A stretch of DNA of 64,000 nt, from contig NZ_WJBI01000005.1 in NCBI RefSeq assembly GCF_020804225.1, forward strand, positions 71,623 through 135,622. The letters run 5' to 3'. Numbering within the stretch: position 1 is the first letter of the stretch; every line of letters begins with the position of its first letter. Under the pieces are notes generated by a model. That model saw only the letters and a program-made list of their open reading frames with translations, made no database searches and was not told where the DNA came from. This DNA comes from Methanosarcina sp. DH2 (lineage in GTDB: Archaea; Halobacteriota; Methanosarcinia; Methanosarcinales; Methanosarcinaceae). Below, in pieces: positions 1 through 10,410 of the stretch. The position numbers and the translations under genes are program-made.

Positions 1-213
1 CCCGATCGCTTTTACATCTACATTTGAGGTACTGTCAAGAGCGGAGCTAACATCCTGAACAGTTATTGTATTTCCATCATAAGTCACTTTAATTTTAATC
101 AAACCATCGTATTTATTATCATTTACATCAGTCAAATAAAATGTTTGTGCACTTGCCGTGCCAGCTGTAAGCAGCAAAAGTATAAGAATTCCCATAATAT
201 ATTTTAATTTCAC
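1..213 (-). CDS. Secreted/surface protein, N-terminal part only
   Basis: The first 71 codons of a leftward gene that runs off the left edge. It starts with GTG at 213, preceded by a good ribosome binding site (GGAGG on the minus strand, 221-225). The product opens with Lys-Leu-Lys, a hydrophobic stretch rich in Ile and Leu, and a likely signal peptidase site after Ala-Ser-Ala near residue 24, so it is probably exported. The visible mature part (TFYLTDVNDNKYDG and onward) is short beta-like sequence without a recognised domain. Function unknown; the export call is inference from the signal peptide. Confidence 0.7.
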   Translation of the reverse strand, partial: MKLKYIMGILILLLLTAGTASAQTFYLTDVNDNKYDGLIKIKVTYDGNTITVQDVSSALDSTSNVDVKAIG

Positions 214-1000
214 CAGCAAACCTCCTTTAGAGAAATAAGCGACTGTTTTTTTATCAATCTATAAAGAGATAAACTTATTTAGTTAAATATACTTTGAACA
301 GTATATTAAGGAAAAATCAGTATATTCGGCACTGGTAGAGATTTGAACCGAAGAGAAATTACAGAAATTCTTAAGACTTAAATAATATAACAAAATATAT
401 ATAATTATAAAAACGGATAAGATAGAACCAAACTGTTAATCTGTTCTTAAATCCGCATCAAATTTCGGAAAGCTTGATCTTTAAACGAGAATACATAACA
501 AAAAATAAGATTAAGTGTATATAAATATGAAAAAATTAATATACATGCATATTTAAGGCAGGACAACGGGAAAAGAACTATGAAAAAGTAAAAAACTGAC
601 GGAAATGATCTTTACCTTTCAGGGTTACTCCTACCTGCGCGCTGTTATATCTCTTTTTTCTGTTTCTTTATGAGCTTCCTTATCCATATTAAACCCTCGA
701 AATCCAGCCTATTGACAGCTTTACTCATATCCTCACCAAATTAGAGGATGATATCCAGGATATGGTTCTCAGAGCCACATAGTGTTTGTTTGTATGCATG
801 AGTTTTTCTTTTATGAATCTGGAAGGATGCCTGAATCTGATATCGGCACCCTGATTTTATAACTCATCGGGACAGGACATGAATCATTTGTTTTCAAAGC
901 ATGTATATTATTATAACAATTTACTCATAATTAGTAGCATAAAATATGAATCATATTAGAGACAATACTATTTTGAGTTCAGAAATTTTGAGATAAGCTC
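214..1000. other. AT-rich intergenic region with a uvrB-like remnant
   Basis: No intact gene is seen here. The only recognisable piece is a UVR-motif fragment at 645-740 (separate entry). The remainder is AT-rich and carries no tRNA or hairpin terminator that I can support. Confidence 0.5.
645..740 (-). pseudogene. Remnant of a uvrB-type UVR motif
   Basis: Reading leftward, a short frame ends at the TAA at 645-647 and encodes MSKAVNRLDFEGLIWIRKLI followed by a Lys-rich tail. It lines up with the last 30 residues of the intact UvrB encoded at 1777 (MREAADRLDFERAIQLREII plus a Lys/Glu tail). An in-frame stop lies a few codons upstream (about 741), so only the C-terminal UVR motif survives. It is on the same strand as uvrB and about 1 kb beyond its end, which suggests a partial duplication or an old second copy that decayed. 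It could also be a very short expressed peptide; decay is the simpler reading. Confidence 0.6.
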
Positions 1001-1564
1001 GTGAAATTAAAACCGAGTGAAAGAGAGCAAATTTTTCCCCTGCCTGTTGCCCTTATTTCTACGGTCTCAAAAGAAGGCATCCGGAATGCTGCCCCCTGGT
1101 CTGATATAACTCCGATTCTCCGCCCCCTCGAAGAAATGGTGCTTGCTTCCTGGCTAAAGTGCGACACACTCACAAACATTCGTGAAACAGGAGAGTTTGT
1201 TATAAATATTCCTTCCATAGAGATGGAAGAAGCTGTCATGGTCTGTTCCCGAAATTATCCACCAAAAGTAGACGAATTCGAAATGGCCGGGCTAAAGTCT
1301 CATATCTCTGAGGAAATAAGGGCTTCTGGTATTGAAGGCTGTCTTGCCTGGGAGGAATGCACCCTTGTGGAAGAGGTCCTGAGGGAAAAGTTCTCCCTTA
1401 TCATAGGAAAAGTCGTAAACATGGCAGTTGATGAGAACTTTTTTGATGAGGAAGGCAGGATAGCTTTTGAGGAAGGCAGGATGGCTTTTGAGAAAGCAAA
1501 ACCCCTGTCCTGTATTCTAGGGACCAAAAGGTCTTACTTTTACCTGCCCCAGAGATGCCGGTAA
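1001..1564 (+). CDS. Flavin reductase family protein (FMN-binding split barrel)
   Basis: A 187-residue protein with the pattern of the flavin reductase/flavoredoxin family: LPVALISTVSKEGIRNAAPWS near the N terminus, then the FVINIPSIEM segment, which in this family form the FMN-binding split barrel. Members bind FMN and act as flavin reductases or small electron carriers; the partner here is unknown. The start is GTG at 1001. Near the C terminus a 21 bp unit is duplicated in frame (1448-1489), giving EEGRIAF then EEGRMAF, a recent slippage product that lengthens the protein by seven residues. It is divergent from and not co-oriented with the uvr genes. Confidence 0.8.
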   Translation: MKLKPSEREQIFPLPVALISTVSKEGIRNAAPWSDITPILRPLEEMVLASWLKCDTLTNIRETGEFVINIPSIEMEEAVMVCSRNYPPKVDEFEMAGLKSHISEEIRASGIEGCLAWEECTLVEEVLREKFSLIIGKVVNMAVDENFFDEEGRIAFEEGRMAFEKAKPLSCILGTKRSYFYLPQRCR

Positions 1565-1776
1565 ATCGACAGACTACTCCGAAATGTTTTTGTGAGGAAA
1601 AGAGATTTTAAGCCAGATGCCTTGGCTTCCTGACTTTTTGATTAAAACTTTCTAACCAAGATATTCTGAGATGAACATTCAAAGGCAAAAACTCAGTTTC
1701 TTGTGAGAAGAGGAGATAGCTAGCCTTATTTAAGGCTCAGCTATATCACAGATTACTTCAGTCTCATATACCCGTT

Positions 1777-3789
1777 TCACACCGTTTTTACTTCTTTTTC
1801 CAGTTTCTTTATAATCTCTCTGAGCTGGATTGCACGTTCGAAATCAAGCCTATCTGCAGCTTCTCTCATCTCGGTATCCAGTTCGATGATTACATTGGGG
1901 ATGTCTGTCTTCGGGATATGCTTGGTATCTGTAATATCCACTACTTTTTCTCGTATGGGTTTTCGGATGGTCGTCGGGACAATGCCGTGTTCTTTGTTGT
2001 AGCCGATCTGCATTGTACGGCGGCGTTCAGTCTCACTTACAGCTTTTTTAATTGAGTCGGTCATTTTGTCAGCATAAAGGACAACCTTTGAACTGGAGTT
2101 TCGGGCTGCACGTCCTATGATCTGGATTAGGCTCTTAGAGTCCCTGAGGAAGCCTTCCTTGTCTGCATCAAGAATACCGATGAAGCCAACTTCGGGAATA
2201 TCAAGACCTTCCCTGAGCAGGTTGATCCCTACAAGGACATCGAACTTGCCAAGGCGCAGTTCGCGAATGATTTCTGTCCTTTCGATGGTCTTGATATCCG
2301 AGTGCAGGTAGCGAGCTTTGATCTCATTTCTGGCAAGGAATTCGGTCAGTTCTTCTGCGAGCTTTTTGGTAAGAGTGGTCACAAGGGCGCGATCTCCCCT
2401 TTCCACTATTTTCCGGATTTCCTGCATAACGTCCCTGACCTGACCCTCGAGGGGACGTATCTCAACTTCAGGGTCAACAAGGCCGGTAGGGCGAATAATC
2501 TGTTCCACTATCCGGGCGGACTGCTCCCGCTCATAGTCTGCAGGGGTTGCCGAAACAAAGATCACATTTTTCATGTACTTTTCAAATTCGTCAAACTTCA
2601 AGGGTCTGTTGTCAAAGGCGCTCGGGAGCCTGAAGCCATAATCAATAAGGCTCTTTTTACGGGAGCGGTCTCCATTGTACATACCGTGCAGCTGCGGGAT
2701 GGTCTGGTGGCTTTCGTCAATGACCAGGAGGAAGTCGTCAGGGAAATAGTCAAGCAGACAGAAAGGCTGTTCTCCTGGCTGCCTGTGATCAAAATGCCTT
2801 GAGTAGTTCTCAATACCCTTACAGCTGCCAGTCTCCTGAATCATCTCCATGTCATAGAGCGTGCGCTGCTTCAGCCTGTGAGACTCGAGCAGCCCGAGTT
2901 CGGGCAAGCGCTCTTCAAGCTCTTCAAGGATTGACTGGATTGCGCTTTTCTGTTCTTCTTCAGGGATAACATAGTGCCTGGCAGGATAAACGAAGAAGTA
3001 GTCCATTTCTTCCTTTCTCTCCCCTGTCTGCTTGTCTATCTCTGAGATCCTGTCTACCTCGTCTCCGAAGAGTTCGACCCGGATGATATCATCGAAGTAA
3101 CCGGGAATGATATCAATGGTATCCCCTTTTACGCGAAAGCGCCCGGGCATTAGTTCAAGGTCGTTCCTTTCAAACTGGATATCGATAAGTTTCTCAAGGA
3201 TTTCCTTTCTCTGGACCTTATCTCCAACCTTCAGTTCAAACCCCATCTTCTGGAAGTTCTCAGGGTTGCCAAGCCCGTAAATACAGGACACGGAAGCAAC
3301 CACAATCACATCCTGGCGCGACATGAGGGAAGCTGTGGCTGCAAGGCGCATCTGTTCAATTTTCGGGTTTATCTGCGCATCTTTTTCAATGTACTGGTCT
3401 TTGGCAGGAAGGTAGGACTCGGGCTGGTAATAGTCATAATATGAGACAAAGTACTCAACGCGATTTTCAGGGAAAAAGTCCCTGAACTCATTATATAGCT
3501 GGGCAGCCAGGGTCTTATTATGAGCAATAACAAGGGTAGGCTTCTTCACCTGGTTAAGAACATTTGCAACAGTATACGTTTTTCCGGACCCTGTCACTCC
3601 TAGAAGGGTCTGGAACCGCTCCCCTTTATTCAGCCCATCCACAAGTTTTTCTATTGCCTGCGGCTGAGATCCCCTGGGCTCAAAATCGGAAACCAGTTTA
3701 AACTGAGGGCTGTCCCGGTACCGTGCATCATGTATTGTTTCGGATTTTTCTCCGGATAACGTCTCGGGCGTCTGGCTGGAAACTTTCAT
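1777..3789 (-). CDS. uvrB: UvrABC system protein B (excision repair helicase subunit)
   Basis: Damage-recognition helicase-like subunit of nucleotide excision repair; it takes over the lesion from UvrA and recruits UvrC. From the ATG at 3789 it is 670 residues, normal for UvrB. Visible motifs: Walker A GVTGSGKT (residues 64-71), the beta-hairpin YYDYYQPESYLPAKDQYIEKD, the Walker B-like VIDESH, the GRAARN arginine motif, and a C-terminal UVR motif (REAADRLDFERAIQLREII). The frame stays open upstream to a TTG at 3855 and an ATG at 3849, so a 20-22 residue longer form is possible; no clear ribosome site decides. Last gene of the uvrA-uvrC-uvrB run, separated from uvrC by a 17 bp tandem repeat array. 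Confidence 0.96.
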   Translation of the reverse strand: MKVSSQTPETLSGEKSETIHDARYRDSPQFKLVSDFEPRGSQPQAIEKLVDGLNKGERFQTLLGVTGSGKTYTVANVLNQVKKPTLVIAHNKTLAAQLYNEFRDFFPENRVEYFVSYYDYYQPESYLPAKDQYIEKDAQINPKIEQMRLAATASLMSRQDVIVVASVSCIYGLGNPENFQKMGFELKVGDKVQRKEILEKLIDIQFERNDLELMPGRFRVKGDTIDIIPGYFDDIIRVELFGDEVDRISEIDKQTGERKEEMDYFFVYPARHYVIPEEEQKSAIQSILEELEERLPELGLLESHRLKQRTLYDMEMIQETGSCKGIENYSRHFDHRQPGEQPFCLLDYFPDDFLLVIDESHQTIPQLHGMYNGDRSRKKSLIDYGFRLPSAFDNRPLKFDEFEKYMKNVIFVSATPADYEREQSARIVEQIIRPTGLVDPEVEIRPLEGQVRDVMQEIRKIVERGDRALVTTLTKKLAEELTEFLARNEIKARYLHSDIKTIERTEIIRELRLGKFDVLVGINLLREGLDIPEVGFIGILDADKEGFLRDSKSLIQIIGRAARNSSSKVVLYADKMTDSIKKAVSETERRRTMQIGYNKEHGIVPTTIRKPIREKVVDITDTKHIPKTDIPNVIIELDTEMREAADRLDFERAIQLREIIKKLEKEVKTV

Positions 3790-3930
3790 AGGAATCAAGA
3801 CCTTCTTAAGTAAATGAGAATTATTGACATTATTGAAACTAACTGACATCACCAACTGAGGAGTGTCAAGGGCAAGGGATACGGCAAGGACTACAGGGTA
3901 GATGATTACAGGCCAGAGGACGACAATTCA

Positions 3931-4015
3931 CTGTAGGCTGCAATTTCCTGTAGACTGCAATTTCCTGTAGACTGCAATTTTCTGTAGGCTGCAATTCACT
4001 ATAGGCTGCACTTTC
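3931..4015. repeat. Five 17 bp tandem repeats between uvrC and uvrB
   Basis: Five head-to-tail copies of the 17 bp unit CTGTAGGCTGCAATTTC with one to three changes each (starts at 3931, 3948, 3965, 3982, 3999). There are no unique spacers between copies, so this is a minisatellite and not a CRISPR array. It fills the gap between the uvrC stop and the uvrB start. Confidence 0.9.
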
Positions 4016-4055
4016 CCATAATTACAGTTTAACGGGTATTAACGGATATTGAAAT

Positions 4056-5606
4056 TTACGGGATCAATGACTTCTGCCTGAGCAGGCGATTATAGTTAAT
4101 TGCAAACCTGTGGGCTTCGTCCCTGATTTCCTGAACAAAGAGAGAAGCTTTTTCATCTTTTTTGATAGGAAGGGGGGACTTAAGCCCCGGAACATAGATT
4201 TCTTCTTCACGTTTGGCAATGGAAATAATCGGAATCCTGAGCTTGAGTTTCCGGAGTTCCTGAAAGGCTGAAGAAAGCTGTCCTTTCCCCCCGTCAATAA
4301 CTATCAGGTCAGGCATCTCGTGTTTGTCCTCAATCAGGCGGGAATAGCGCCTGCGTACAACCTCGGCAATGGAAGCGAAATCATCAATCCCTTCTACACT
4401 TTCTATTTTGAAGCGGCGGTAATTATGTTTATCAGGTCTGCCTCCCCTGAACTGCACCATTGAACCGACCGTAGCCGTGCCCGAGAGGTGGGAAATATCG
4501 AAGCACTCTATAACGTTCGGGAGCTTTGGAAGGGAGAGTTTGCTCTGCAGGGCTTCGAGTTTTTTTCTGTCCCCGAAAAATCCGATTTCAACATTTTTCA
4601 GGACAAGATCAAGAAGCTCTTTTTTTTCTCCTTGCTTCGGAACCGTTACTTTCACTCTCTTCCCCTTCACATGTGTCAGGAACTCGACCATGGGCTCTTC
4701 AAGGGGTTCGGGAACTATCAGTTCCTCAGGCGGATCATTCTCGGAATAGTATTGCACCAGAAACTCTTCCAAAAAATCTTGTCCGAAGGCAAACACATAA
4801 TCCTGCTTGTCTTCCAGGGTCCCTTTGTAAACTTTGAAAAGCATGAGGTAGACAGTATCATCCCTGACAATGTAGTTCAGAATGTCCTCATCATGTTTCT
4901 TCTGCCTCTCCATGTTTTGTTTTTCCTGGAGGCTTTCAAGGGCTGCAATCTCGTCTCTGAGTTCCATGGCCTGCTCAAACATCTGCTTTGCAGCCATCTC
5001 TTTCATCTCTATTTCCATGGACTCGATGAATTCCCTTATATTGCCTTTCAGGATAGAAGTCGCCCTTTTTACCTTCTCTCCATATTCCTCCATAGAAATA
5101 CTCCCAATGCATGGCCCGCTGCATGCTCCTATATGATAGCGCAGGCAGGCACGAGCAGGCATTTTTTTACAGGTCCTGAGCTGGAAAGTTTTTCTTACGA
5201 CCTCAAAGATGTAGTCCCTTTCTTTTGCAGAAACGAAAGGCCCGAAGAACTCTCCTTCTCCGGTATTTTTCCGGGCAATCCTGATCCTGGGAAATTTTTC
5301 CCCGGTCAGGTGGATGCAGGCATATCGCTTTGAGTCCTTGAGGAGGATATTATACCTGGGCCAGTGCTTCTTGATCAGAGTATTCTCAAGGAGCAGGGCT
5401 TCCACCTCGGTATTTGTGACAATGAAGTCAAGGCCCCTGGCAGCCTGCACAAGGCTCGCTGTTTTAGGGTCGTGGTCCCTTTTCTGGAAATAACTGCTCA
5501 CCCTTTTTTTAAGGTCCTTTGCCTTCCCCACATAGAGAACAACCCCTTCCTCGTCCCTGTAAAGGTAGCAGCCGGGCAGATGCGGAAGAGCGTCCAGGTC
5601 AATCAT
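4056..5606 (-). CDS. uvrC: UvrABC system protein C (excinuclease), short form without HhH
   Basis: Nuclease subunit of nucleotide excision repair, which cuts on both sides of the lesion. Domain order: GIY-YIG nuclease at the N terminus (LPGCYLYRDEEGVVLYVGKAK), a Cys cluster (CKKMPARACLRYHIGACSGPC), a UVR motif (MFEQAMELRDEIAALE), then the RNase H-like endonuclease domain (ECFDISHLSGT, PDLIVIDGGKGQLSSA). The protein ends at 516 residues, just after the segment RDEAHRFAINYNRLLRQK. Bacterial UvrC is usually about 600 residues and continues with a tandem helix-hairpin-helix DNA-binding domain, which is absent here. ATG at 5604-5606. Middle gene of the uvr cluster, about 84 bp after uvrA. Confidence 0.95.
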   Translation of the reverse strand: MIDLDALPHLPGCYLYRDEEGVVLYVGKAKDLKKRVSSYFQKRDHDPKTASLVQAARGLDFIVTNTEVEALLLENTLIKKHWPRYNILLKDSKRYACIHLTGEKFPRIRIARKNTGEGEFFGPFVSAKERDYIFEVVRKTFQLRTCKKMPARACLRYHIGACSGPCIGSISMEEYGEKVKRATSILKGNIREFIESMEIEMKEMAAKQMFEQAMELRDEIAALESLQEKQNMERQKKHDEDILNYIVRDDTVYLMLFKVYKGTLEDKQDYVFAFGQDFLEEFLVQYYSENDPPEELIVPEPLEEPMVEFLTHVKGKRVKVTVPKQGEKKELLDLVLKNVEIGFFGDRKKLEALQSKLSLPKLPNVIECFDISHLSGTATVGSMVQFRGGRPDKHNYRRFKIESVEGIDDFASIAEVVRRRYSRLIEDKHEMPDLIVIDGGKGQLSSAFQELRKLKLRIPIISIAKREEEIYVPGLKSPLPIKKDEKASLFVQEIRDEAHRFAINYNRLLRQKSLIP

Positions 5607-5690
5607 TTTTGAGCCTCATTGTATTCAAATCTGGTTTATTCAAATTTGGTTTTCAGATTTTATTATTGGGAGAATCTTTGGAAGAATCTT

Positions 5691-8684
5691 TTAAAGTACC
5701 TGTCCTTCAAATAATTCATCTGCTCCGTCTTCAAATTCTTCTGGCTCTTCTTCGAGGCCTTCACTCGAGTCCTCTTCGAAATTTTCAAAATCGGCTTCAA
5801 AATCGGCTTCAAAATCTTCCCCGTCCTCAAAAATCGCCTCAACAGGCTGTGCTCCCGAGTCCAGATACGAGTTCCCTCCTCCCGATAGTCTGGGAGCAAG
5901 GAAGTGCCCGGTATAGCTTTCCGGAACCAGGGCAATTTCTTCTGGCGTACCTGTGGCAACAATCTCCCCTCCTGCGTTCCCGCCTTCGGGGCCGAGGTCA
6001 ATTACATGGTCTGCTGACTTGATGACGTCCAGGTTGTGTTCGATGACAACCACGGTGTTTCCTTTTGCGACAAGACCATTGAGAACCGAAATCAATTTTT
6101 TAACGTCATGGAAATGCAGCCCTGTTGTGGGTTCGTCGAGAAGATAAATAGTCTTTCCAGTTCCCTTTTTAGAGAGTTCGCGGGTCAGCTTTATTCTCTG
6201 GGCTTCTCCCCCGGAAAGGGTAGTTGAACTCTGCCCGAGTTTGATGTATCCCAGCCCTACTCGCGTGAGGGTATCAAGCTTGCCTTTGATTGCAGGGACG
6301 TTTTCAAAATGCTCTGCAGCTTCTTCAACTGTCATGTCCAGAACTTCGGAAATTGATTTTCCCCTGTACTTTACCTCGAGGGTTTCCCGGTTATAGCGTG
6401 TGCCTTTACACTCTTCACATTCAATGTAAACATCAGGCAGGAAATTCATTTCGATCTTGATCAGCCCATCTCCCTGGCAGGCTTCACAGCGTCCTCCTTT
6501 TACATTGAAAGAAAAGCGCCCGGTTTTGTAACCCCGGATTTTGGCTTCCTTTGTTTCGGCAAAAACCTGTCTGATTGCATCAAAGACCTTGGTATAAGTC
6601 ACAGGGTTCGAGCGGGGAGTCCTGCCTATGGGGCTCTGGTCGATAACAATTACCTTATCGAGCTCGGAATCAAAAACCAGCTCATCATATTCCCCGGGTG
6701 TTACATTTGATTTGTTGATCTTCTTCATCAGGGCTTTGTAAAGAGTATCGTAGATAAGGGTAGACTTTCCGGAACCCGAAACCCCTGTGATTACTGTGAA
6801 AAGCCCTATGGGAACATTCACGTCGACGTCCTTCAGGTTATTTGCCCTGCAGCCTTTCAGCCGGATGAATGCGTCGCTCTGTCGGCGGAGAGCAGGAGGT
6901 TTTATTTGCTTTTCTCCTGAGAGATACTTGCCTGTCAGAGACTCCGGATTTCTCTCGATTTCTGCGGGTGTCCCTTCAGCTACCACATACCCTCCATGTA
7001 TCCCTGCACCCGGGCCTATATCGAGCACATAATCCGCAGCCCGGATAGTGTCCTCGTCATGCTCTACCACGATAAGAGTGTTCCCCAGGTCCCGTAGGGT
7101 CTGCAGAGTCTGGATAAGCCGTTCGTTATCCCTCTGGTGCAGCCCTATCGAAGGTTCGTCCAGAACATAGAGTACTCCCATGAGATTTGAGCCGATCTGA
7201 GTTGCTAGCCTGATCCTCTGGGCTTCTCCACCCGATAGTGTACCTGCACTGCGGGAAAGGGTCAGGTAACCAAGCCCCACATGCTCAAGGAATCCAAGCC
7301 TGGAACGAATTTCTTTCAAGACTTGTTTTGCGATTTCCCTCTCTTTTCCCGAAAGCGCCATGTTTTCGAAAAACTGGATACACTGGATAATGGAGAGATC
7401 TGTCGTGTCCACAATTGACTTGCCAGCGAGCTTGACTGCAAGAACCTTTTCTTTCAGGCGCCTGCCCTCACATTTAGGACAGGGGTGGACCTGCATGAAT
7501 TTCTCAAGCTCTTTTCGCCGGTATTCGGATTTTGTCTGGCTATAAAGTCTCTCAGACTGCGGAAGAAGCCCTTCCCATGTCCCCCTGTGGGACCACTGGG
7601 CATCCCCGTTTTTCATGCTCATGTTAAAGTGGATGCGTTCATCTGAGCCATATATGAGGGCATTGTATTGCTTTTCCGAAAGAGCTTCAACAGGAGTAAA
7701 GATGTCAAAACCGAAATGCTTTGCAACAGCTGCCAGGTGCTGGCTTCGGTAGCCGTCAAGGTAGTTCCTGTAAAGAGCAACGGCTCCGTCGGCAATGCAC
7801 AGGCTTTTGTCCGGAATTATGAGGTCAGGGTCGAGTTCCATCTTAAACCCGAGCCCGTTACAGGCTTCACATGCTCCGAAGGGGCTGTTGAAAGAGAACA
7901 TCCTGGGCTGAAGTTCCTCAAAAGCCATCCCACAAACAGGACAGGCCATATTCGAAGAATACAGGTGGTCTTTTCCTTCCGAATCCACAGCGATCAGGAG
8001 CCCTTCGGCTTTTTTTAGGGCACTTTCGCAGGCTTCTACAAGCCTTGACCGGTCTTCGGCAGGGTCCAGGCGGTCAATTACCACTTCAATATCATGCTTT
8101 TTGTAGCGGTCAAGGGAGATTTCGTCATCTGTCCTGTGGATTTCCCCGTTTACCCTTACCCGCGTGAAGCCTTCGCTGTTCAAGTCCCTGAAAAGCTGCT
8201 GGTAAGTCCCTTTTTTCTGGCGGACTATGGGTGCGAGGATTGTAACCATTCCTTCACACTCCCTGCTGAGGCTGTCCGCAATCCTTTCCGGAGACTGAGA
8301 CTCTATTTTGATATCATGGATAGGGCAGTAAGGTGTCCCTACTCTTGCAAAGAGCAGCCTGAGGTAGTCATAGATTTCAGTTACAGTCCCTACCGTACTG
8401 CGGGGGTTTTTAGAGGTAGTTTTTTGCTCTATGGATATTGCCGGAGACAGCCCTTCAATGCTGTCCACATCCGGCTTGCTCATAAGCCCGAGGAACTGCC
8501 GCGCATAAGCTGAGAGAGACTCCACGTAACGCCTCTGTCCTTCGGCATAAATCGTGTCAAAAGCCAGGGTGGATTTCCCGGAGCCTGAAACACCTGTGAT
8601 AACAATGAACTTGTCCCGCGGAAGTTCTACGGTAATGTCTTTCAGGTTGTGTTCCCGCGCCCCTTTAACGATGATATTTTTCAT
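5691..8684 (-). CDS. uvrA: UvrABC system protein A (ABC-type damage sensor)
   Basis: Dimeric ABC ATPase that scans DNA and loads UvrB. The 997-residue product shows two ABC halves, each with Walker A (GVSGSGKST near residue 32 and again in the second half) and an LSGGEAQRI signature, plus zinc-binding cysteines ([39 protein letters not shown]). The last 55 or so residues form an unusual acidic tail built from repeats such as [14 protein letters not shown], with no counterpart in standard UvrA. First gene of the leftward uvrA-uvrC-uvrB set; ATG at 8682-8684. The presence of the full bacterial-type system in an archaeon fits ancient acquisition from bacteria. Confidence 0.97.
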   Translation of the reverse strand: MKNIIVKGAREHNLKDITVELPRDKFIVITGVSGSGKSTLAFDTIYAEGQRRYVESLSAYARQFLGLMSKPDVDSIEGLSPAISIEQKTTSKNPRSTVGTVTEIYDYLRLLFARVGTPYCPIHDIKIESQSPERIADSLSRECEGMVTILAPIVRQKKGTYQQLFRDLNSEGFTRVRVNGEIHRTDDEISLDRYKKHDIEVVIDRLDPAEDRSRLVEACESALKKAEGLLIAVDSEGKDHLYSSNMACPVCGMAFEELQPRMFSFNSPFGACEACNGLGFKMELDPDLIIPDKSLCIADGAVALYRNYLDGYRSQHLAAVAKHFGFDIFTPVEALSEKQYNALIYGSDERIHFNMSMKNGDAQWSHRGTWEGLLPQSERLYSQTKSEYRRKELEKFMQVHPCPKCEGRRLKEKVLAVKLAGKSIVDTTDLSIIQCIQFFENMALSGKEREIAKQVLKEIRSRLGFLEHVGLGYLTLSRSAGTLSGGEAQRIRLATQIGSNLMGVLYVLDEPSIGLHQRDNERLIQTLQTLRDLGNTLIVVEHDEDTIRAADYVLDIGPGAGIHGGYVVAEGTPAEIERNPESLTGKYLSGEKQIKPPALRRQSDAFIRLKGCRANNLKDVDVNVPIGLFTVITGVSGSGKSTLIYDTLYKALMKKINKSNVTPGEYDELVFDSELDKVIVIDQSPIGRTPRSNPVTYTKVFDAIRQVFAETKEAKIRGYKTGRFSFNVKGGRCEACQGDGLIKIEMNFLPDVYIECEECKGTRYNRETLEVKYRGKSISEVLDMTVEEAAEHFENVPAIKGKLDTLTRVGLGYIKLGQSSTTLSGGEAQRIKLTRELSKKGTGKTIYLLDEPTTGLHFHDVKKLISVLNGLVAKGNTVVVIEHNLDVIKSADHVIDLGPEGGNAGGEIVATGTPEEIALVPESYTGHFLAPRLSGGGNSYLDSGAQPVEAIFEDGEDFEADFEADFENFEEDSSEGLEEEPEEFEDGADELFEGQVL

Positions 8685-8790
8685 TTTCTTTCTCTCAAGT
8701 TTTTCGTATTAATTGGATGGATAAAATAAAGATTTGAAAAGTTTGAATTAAGACTAAAGATTAAAATAAATATTCTGTAACTAATCTGAA

Positions 8791-8880
8791 ATCAGATACG
8801 TGTTTAAAGATCAGATACGTGTTTAAAGATCAGATACATGTTGATCAGACACATGTTTAAAGACCAATACATCTTTAAAG
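8791..8880. repeat. 19 bp tandem repeats upstream of uvrA
   Basis: About five imperfect copies of a 19 bp unit, ATCAGATACGTGTTTAAAG; the first two copies (8791-8809, 8810-8828) are identical and later copies degenerate or are shortened. They lie 100-200 bp upstream of the uvrA start. No spacers, so not CRISPR. A role in transcription of the uvr genes is possible but unsupported. Confidence 0.8.
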
Positions 8881-9840
8881 GAATATATTCTGTTTTAGTA
8901 GCACAGTTAATCAAGCTGATAATTCCAAATTATAATAAATAGTAAATCCAATAACAGATCCAGTTGATTGGACTGGTTTATCTACCGACATTCATTTTCT
9001 TCATCCATTCCCACCAGCAGCAAGAATCTATTTATTTTAATTAATTGCCCCAATTTTTCAACACACGTAACAGAACGCAGACTTTTTATTAATAAAGTTA
9101 TATAGCGGGCTGAAAGTATTAAACAATGGTTTGTTTGCGAAATTCCTGAAGACTCAACTTCCCATCGTCGAATTCATTGTTTCTTTTACTTGCTATTTTT
9201 TAACCTGATCTCTTGAATACTTTCACTTTCAGATACCCGAAACATTCACTCTGTAGACTTTATTTTAATAGTAACTCCACTTTAGTAAAATCTGATACTA
9301 TTGTATTCTAGCAGTTGAGGTTCTCTCTGAAGCCCGGAAAACATTTCAAAAAAGAGGGTTCTGAGGAAAAGCCCCGTAAGAATACAATAAAAAGCTGACT
9401 ATAATCGATGTAATACAACGATACGTACATCATGTTTATGGTATAAATAATTATCCAGTTTATTATATTTTAGTACCGAGATATAAATGAGAGCTGATCC
9501 AAAAACTCAGAGTTATGTTCCTGAACCTCTAGTTTGGAAAATCAATTATGCGTTCCGATCACCCCAATGTTTTCTAATTTAAGAATAAAGAAGATACAAT
9601 TTCATGATTTTTGTTCTCGGTATTGTCTTCAGCAATGGTTATGAAGTCATTCCCAAAGTGAATATTTGAAATTATATTTTTACCATTCCTTAACAAGAAG
9701 TGTGAGAATACCGGTGCGGTTTAAGGCAGTAACATAACGGGCATATTTCTTTTCAAAGGAAATAACTGTTCCAATATTTGATTCATTATTAATGCCTTCT
9801 CAATAAAATCAGGTGCCGGATATCGCGGCCTTGTTAAAGT
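8881..9840. other. Gene-poor AT-rich gap
   Basis: About 1 kb without a credible gene on either strand. A minus-strand stretch near 9690-9840 has short open pieces in two frames (for example RYPAPDFIEKALIMNQ) that may be a decayed gene, but I cannot name the family. Confidence 0.4.
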
Positions 9841-10243
9841 TCATTTTGCCTTAGTTGCGGATATTTTTTTATTTTTAATTCTTGCTTCATTTTCTTTTAC
9901 ATTAAATTCTACAATTTTCTTCACAATATCAAAAAGTATCGGTTTATCAATTGGAAATTGAACAGACCCTTTTGCTTGCTTATAAGGAGTCAGTTCCTTT
10001 TTGAAAGCAGTGATTGCTGAGGGGGTTGGATAAAATCAGATATGATTTTTGTATGCGGCAAAATGCACCAGGTTACCATTGAGCTTGAATGTGGGCATTC
10101 CGTAACTTATCGTTTCTTCGGCTTCAGGTGCCGACTCTCTGATATTTTTCTCGGTTCTTCTAAAATATCCTGGCCATTTTTGGAAATATTGCGATATATT
10201 CATCAATATTATTGAATTGTGTTTTTGGAGTTATTTTTTCCAT
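9841..10243 (-). pseudogene. DUF1801 (YdhG/Fra-like iron chaperone family) pseudogene
   Basis: Reading leftward from the ATG at 10241-10243, the sequence gives MEKITPKTQFNNIDEYI, then after a frame change ESAPEAEETISYGMPTFKLN, GNLVHFAAYKNHI, and FYPTPSAITAFKKELTPYKQ to a stop at 9841. This is the typical layout of DUF1801 proteins (YdhG/Fra-type), about 130 residues. Disabling changes: a frameshift around codon 20-30 with a TAG, and a TGA where the family normally has Gly in KNHIGFYP. The rest is still readable, so decay is recent. The family assignment is from recall of motifs. Confidence 0.75.
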
Positions 10244-10410
10244 AATATTTGAAATAATCTAAGTTACTTAAATTTGAGAGAAATGTGGGCGATATCAGAA
10301 TTGAACTGGATGAATAAGAAAGTAAAATATCAAGGTAAAACAATTTAGCCTAACCTTCAGGAGCCTTTCAGGAGCCTTTCAGGAGGCCTTTCAGGTCCCT
10401 TGTGAATCTG

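Noticed and set aside
4488-5333. 281-codon plus-strand frame opposite uvrC
   Set aside because: Shadow of uvrC; UvrC motifs on the minus strand are unambiguous.
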